Assembly: GCA_035546355.1 (NCBI GenBank)
Contig: DATKEH010000446.1
Location: forward strand, 1-8,805
DNA length: 8,805 nucleotides
Direction: 5' to 3'
Source: DATKEH01 sp035546355
Lineage (GTDB): Bacteria; Acidobacteriota; Thermoanaerobaculia; Multivoradales; JAIOJS01
The translations under genes and the position numbers were made by a program. The notes below the pieces were generated by a model, which was given only the letters and a program-made list of their open reading frames with translations, was not told where the DNA came from and made no database searches. This document shows, piece after piece, positions 5,998 through 8,805 of this stretch. Every line of letters begins with the position of its first letter. Position 1 is the stretch's first letter.

Positions 5998-7125
5998 ATG
6001 ACGAGCTTCGACCCCACCCGGCTCAGGCCGCTGCCCCTGGCCTTGTCCCTTACCCCGCCCCTGGCCTTGCCCCTGGCCCTGCTGCTGGCTCTGGGAGCCT
6101 GCGGCCGCGACGACGGCGCCCGGTCGCCCGCCGCCGAGGAGGCGGGCCCCGCGGCCGGGCGCGTCACCCCCGCCGCCGGCGAGGAGGGCGCGGCCGACGG
6201 GGAGCAGGAGGCGCCGGCAGGCGCCTTCGCGCTCGATCCGGAGCTGGCGCCCTACCAGACCACCAGCGGCGTCGCCGGCACCCTCGGCTCGGTCGGCTCG
6301 GACACCTTGAACAACCTGATGACGTTGTGGGCCGAGGGCTTCAACGCGCTCTACCCCAACGTGCGCGTGCAGATCGAGGGGAAGGGCTCGTCGACGGCGC
6401 CGCCCGCCCTCATCGCCGGCACCGCACAGCTGGGACCGATGAGCCGGCCGATGAAGGCCCAGGAGCGCGACGACTTCGACAAGCGCTACGGATACGCGCC
6501 CACCGAGGTGCGCGTCGCGCTCGATGCCCTGGCGGTGTACGTGCACCGCGACAACCCGCTGTCCCGCCTCACCCTGCCGCAGGTCGACGCCATCTTCTCC
6601 AAGACCCGCGCCTGCGGCTACCCGGGCGACGTCAGCACCTGGCGAGCCGCCGGGGTAGAGGGCCCGCTGTCCGGCCGCCAGATCAGCCTCTACGGCCGCA
6701 ACTCGGCCTCGGGTACCTACGGCTTCTTCAAGGACCACGCGCTGTGCGGCGGCGATTACAAGGACGCCGTCAAGGAGCAACCGGGGTCGGCCTCGGTGGT
6801 GCAGGGAGTGGCCGAGGACGGCAGCGCGATCGGCTACAGCGGCATCGGCTACCGCACCTCCGGGGTCAAGGCGGTGAAGCTGGCGGCCGACGACGCGGCC
6901 CCGGCGTACGGCGTATCTCAGGAAGAGGTCTATTCCGGCGACTATCCGCTGGCGCGCTACCTCTACGTCTACGTCAACAAGCCGCCCAACGAGCCGCTCG
7001 ATCCCCTGGTCCGCGAGCTGCTGGCCTACGTCCTCTCGCGGCAGGGGCAGGAAGCGGTGATCAAGGACGGCTACGTGCCGCTCACCGCCCAGGTGGCCGA
7101 GCAGCAGCGCGCCGCGCTCAGGTAG
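5998..7125 (+). CDS. pstS: Phosphate-binding lipoprotein PstS
   Basis: A 375-residue substrate-binding protein of the high-affinity phosphate ABC transporter. The start is set by AGGAGG at 5986-5991, 6 nt before the ATG. The N-terminus is a signal peptide with a lipobox ending LGAC, so C35 is the likely lipid-modified residue. A disordered Ala/Glu/Gly-rich linker of about 45 residues follows. Phosphate-pocket motifs are visible: GSVGSDT (97-103), GKGSSTAP (S131-S132), and GRNSASGT with R234, S238, G239 and T240, which has the same spacing as the pocket residues R135, S139, G140 and T141 of E. coli PstS. C206 and C250 may form a disulfide. The sequence resembles the PstS type common in Gammaproteobacteria. 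It is monocistronic in this window, follows a candidate Pho box, and runs convergently into pstB, so it is not in one operon with the other pst genes. Confidence 0.93.
   Translation: MTSFDPTRLRPLPLALSLTPPLALPLALLLALGACGRDDGARSPAAEEAGPAAGRVTPAAGEEGAADGEQEAPAGAFALDPELAPYQTTSGVAGTLGSVGSDTLNNLMTLWAEGFNALYPNVRVQIEGKGSSTAPPALIAGTAQLGPMSRPMKAQERDDFDKRYGYAPTEVRVALDALAVYVHRDNPLSRLTLPQVDAIFSKTRACGYPGDVSTWRAAGVEGPLSGRQISLYGRNSASGTYGFFKDHALCGGDYKDAVKEQPGSASVVQGVAEDGSAIGYSGIGYRTSGVKAVKLAADDAAPAYGVSQEEVYSGDYPLARYLYVYVNKPPNEPLDPLVRELLAYVLSRQGQEAVIKDGYVPLTAQVAEQQRAALR
6034..6081 (+). repeat. 12-bp tandem repeats coding the PstS signal peptide
   Basis: CCCCTGGCCTTG occurs at 6034-6045 and 6058-6069, followed directly by the variant CCCCTGGCCCTG at 6070-6081. 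The 12 bp between copies one and two look like a degenerate unit. Each clear copy encodes PLAL, so the hydrophobic core of the signal peptide is built from a minisatellite whose copy number could change without shifting the frame. Confidence 0.65.
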
Positions 7126-7146
7126 GGGCGGCGCTGCGGAGCGCCC
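7126..7146. terminator. Hairpin in the convergent gap between pstS and pstB
   Basis: The 21-bp gap between the two stop codons contains GGCGCT (7130-7135), loop GCGG, AGCGCC (7140-7145). It would fold on either transcript and is well placed as a shared bidirectional terminator. No T-tract follows on either strand, so termination strength is uncertain. Confidence 0.45.
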
Positions 7147-8001
7147 TCAGCCGAACCGTCCCGTGATGTAGTCCTCGGTCTGCTGCTTGCGCGGCTTGAT
7201 GAACAGCTCGTCGGTGACACCGTACTCGATGAGCTGGCCCAGATAGAGGAAGGCGGTGTAGTCGGAGACCCGCGACGCCTGCTGCATGTTGTGGGTGACG
7301 ATGATCAGCGTGTAGCTGTCCTTGAGCGTCTGCATCAGCTCCTCGATCTTGGCAGTGGCGATGGGGTCGAGAGCCGAGCAGGGCTCGTCGAGCAGGATCA
7401 CCTCCGGCTCGACGGCGATGGCGCGGGCGATGCAGAGCCGCTGCTGCTGCCCTCCGGACAGGTCCAGCGCACTGGCGTCGAGGCGGTCGCGCACTTCCTC
7501 CCACAGAGCGGCCGCGTGCAGGCTGCGCTCGACGATCTCGTCGAGCAGCGAGCGCTTCCTCACCCCCTGGATGCGCGGCCCATAGGCGACGTTCTCGTAG
7601 ATCGACTTGGGGAAGGGATTGGACTTCTGGAACACCATCCCGATGCGCCGGCGCAGCAGGTTTATGTCGATCTCCGGACTGTAGATGGTCTCTCCACCGA
7701 AGCGGATGTCCCCTTCGATCCGCACTTCGTCGATCAGGTCGTTGAGGCGATTGATGCAGCGCAGCAGCGTCGACTTGCCGCACCCGGAGGGCCCGATGAA
7801 GGCGGTGATCCGCTTCTCGGGGATGTCGAGGGTAATGCCGTCGAGCGCCTGGGTGGCGCCATACCACAGCGACAGCGCGTCGATCTGCAGGATCGGCCTG
7901 TCGATCGCCGGCTGCAGCGCCGCGTCGCGCTGCCGCGGCGCGGAGGCCGCCTGCTCGATCGGCCGGGCTGCGACGGGCTCTGTCGGGCTCTGGGCGTGCA
8001 T
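7147..8001 (-). CDS. pstB: Phosphate ABC transporter ATP-binding protein PstB
   Basis: A 284-residue cytoplasmic ATPase that drives phosphate import with PstA and PstC. All ABC motifs are intact: Walker A GPSGCGKST (70-78), Q-loop Q125 in the PstB-typical VFQKSNPFP, signature LSGGQQQR (181-188), Walker B ending in D205-E206, D-loop SALD (209-212) and switch H237 in THNMQQA. The ATG at 8001 has a strong GGAGG (8006-8010) 4 nt upstream. About 36 residues (Pro/Ala-rich) precede the first ABC strand; such extensions occur in some PstB proteins. It lies 18 nt after pstA in the same orientation, so the two form an operon. No phoU follows; instead the gene ends 21 bp from the convergent pstS stop. 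Confidence 0.96.
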   Translation of the reverse strand: MHAQSPTEPVAARPIEQAASAPRQRDAALQPAIDRPILQIDALSLWYGATQALDGITLDIPEKRITAFIGPSGCGKSTLLRCINRLNDLIDEVRIEGDIRFGGETIYSPEIDINLLRRRIGMVFQKSNPFPKSIYENVAYGPRIQGVRKRSLLDEIVERSLHAAALWEEVRDRLDASALDLSGGQQQRLCIARAIAVEPEVILLDEPCSALDPIATAKIEELMQTLKDSYTLIIVTHNMQQASRVSDYTAFLYLGQLIEYGVTDELFIKPRKQQTEDYITGRFG

Positions 8002-8019
8002 CGGTCCTCCGGGAGCGTC

Positions 8020-8805
8020 CTAGACGGCGCTGCCGCGGTACTTGCGGCGCAGGTGGTTGCGCAGCGTGATGGCCACCAGGTTCATCGCCGTCACCACCAG
8101 GACCAGCAGCAGGGCGGTGGCGAACACCAGGGGCGTCGTAGCCTCCACGTTGGGGCTCTGAAAGCCGACGTCGTAGATGTGGAAGCCGAGGTGCATGAAC
8201 TTCCGCTCCAGGTGCACGAAGGGAGAGTGATGGTCGATGGGGAGCGCCGGCGCCAGCTTCACCATGCCGACGATCATCAGCGGCGCGACCTCGCCGGCGG
8301 CGCGGGCCATCGCCAGGATCATACCGGTGAGGATGCCGGGCGCAGCGGCGGGGATGACCACCCGCCAGGTCGTCTCGAGCTTGGTGGCACCGAGTGCCAG
8401 CGAGCCCTCGCGCACCACCCGCGGCACGGCGGCCAGCCCCTCCTCGGTGGCGACGATCACCACCGGCACGGTGAGGATGGCCAGGGTGAGCGCCGCCCAC
8501 AGGATTCCCCCGGTGCCGAAGGTCGGCGTGGGCAGCGCCTCGGGGAAGAAGAGCTGGTCGAGAGTGCCACCCACGAGGTAGACGAAGAAGCCGAGACCGA
8601 ACACTCCGAAGACGATCGACGGCACACCGGCCAGGTTGTTGACTGCGATGCGCACGATCCGCACCAGCAGTCCCTGCCTGGCATACTCGCGCAGGTAGAG
8701 GGCGGCGAGCACCCCGAAGGGCGCGGCCACGAAGGTCATCAGGAAGACCATCAGGACGGTGCCGAAGATCGCCGGGAAGATCCCTCCTTCGGTGTTGGAC
8801 TCCCG
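8020..8805 (-). CDS. pstA: Phosphate ABC transporter permease PstA (5' part outside window)
   Basis: The last 261 codons of a permease subunit that forms the phosphate channel with PstC in the inner membrane. The frame is open to the window edge, and the 18 codons before the first internal ATG (8751) fit the family (ESNTEGGIFPAIFGT), so the gene is truncated by the window and that ATG is not its start. Several hydrophobic helices are visible. The cytoplasmic EAA loop that docks on PstB is at about 8335-8415 (EGSLALGATK). Near the C-terminus, HLERKFMHLGFHIYDVGF and FQSPNVEA are typical of the PstA type found in Gammaproteobacteria. It ends with TAG, 18 nt before pstB. pstC is expected further upstream, beyond the right edge. 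Confidence 0.94.
   Translation of the reverse strand, partial: RESNTEGGIFPAIFGTVLMVFLMTFVAAPFGVLAALYLREYARQGLLVRIVRIAVNNLAGVPSIVFGVFGLGFFVYLVGGTLDQLFFPEALPTPTFGTGGILWAALTLAILTVPVVIVATEEGLAAVPRVVREGSLALGATKLETTWRVVIPAAAPGILTGMILAMARAAGEVAPLMIVGMVKLAPALPIDHHSPFVHLERKFMHLGFHIYDVGFQSPNVEATTPLVFATALLLVLVVTAMNLVAITLRNHLRRKYRGSAV

Overview
The window is high-GC DNA from a Gram-negative-type bacterium. It has a periplasm (c-type hemes outside the inner membrane), a lipoprotein PstS, and very GC-biased codons that leave long false open frames on the opposite strand. The pair of a c554-like multiheme cytochrome and an ASPIC/VCBS-TPR protein is a gene content I associate with Acidobacteriota and similar environmental phyla. 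The Pst proteins, however, look like the type common in Gammaproteobacteria. I do not assign a phylum with confidence.

Layout. (1) 6-746, minus strand: an MgtC/SapB-family membrane protein. (2) 747-1089: a divergent, very GC-rich intergenic region with several perfect palindromes. It ends in a hairpin capped by a GCGA tetraloop, just upstream of the ribosome binding site of the next gene. (3) 1090-5845, plus strand: a two-gene operon. The first gene encodes a membrane protein that joins a five-helix, probably b-heme-binding domain to a periplasmic pentaheme c-type cytochrome. The second encodes a membrane-anchored beta-propeller (seven FG-GAP/VCBS-like calcium loops) with an ASPIC/UnbV domain and a C-terminal TPR region. 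(4) 5846-5997: a 12-bp inverted repeat around a G-rich loop, followed by a candidate Pho box of three 7-bp units at 11-bp spacing. (5) 5998-7125, plus strand: pstS, a phosphate-binding lipoprotein. (6) 7126-7146: a 21-bp convergent gap filled by a hairpin. (7) 7147-8805, minus strand: pstB and then the 3' part of pstA, which runs off the right edge.

Working together. The right half is a high-affinity phosphate uptake system. PstS captures phosphate, PstA is one half of the membrane channel, and PstB is the ATPase. pstC is not in the window and probably lies upstream of pstA, beyond the right edge. pstS is on the opposite strand from pstAB and carries its own candidate PhoB site, so binding protein and transporter can be expressed separately. 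The middle operon is the least understood part. Its domain order suggests electrons moving from the membrane (quinol or b-heme) to five periplasmic c hemes, with the propeller/TPR protein as a co-expressed periplasmic partner. The substrate is not visible in the sequence. MgtC may have its usual association with magnesium or phosphate stress, but nothing here links it to the Pst genes beyond proximity.
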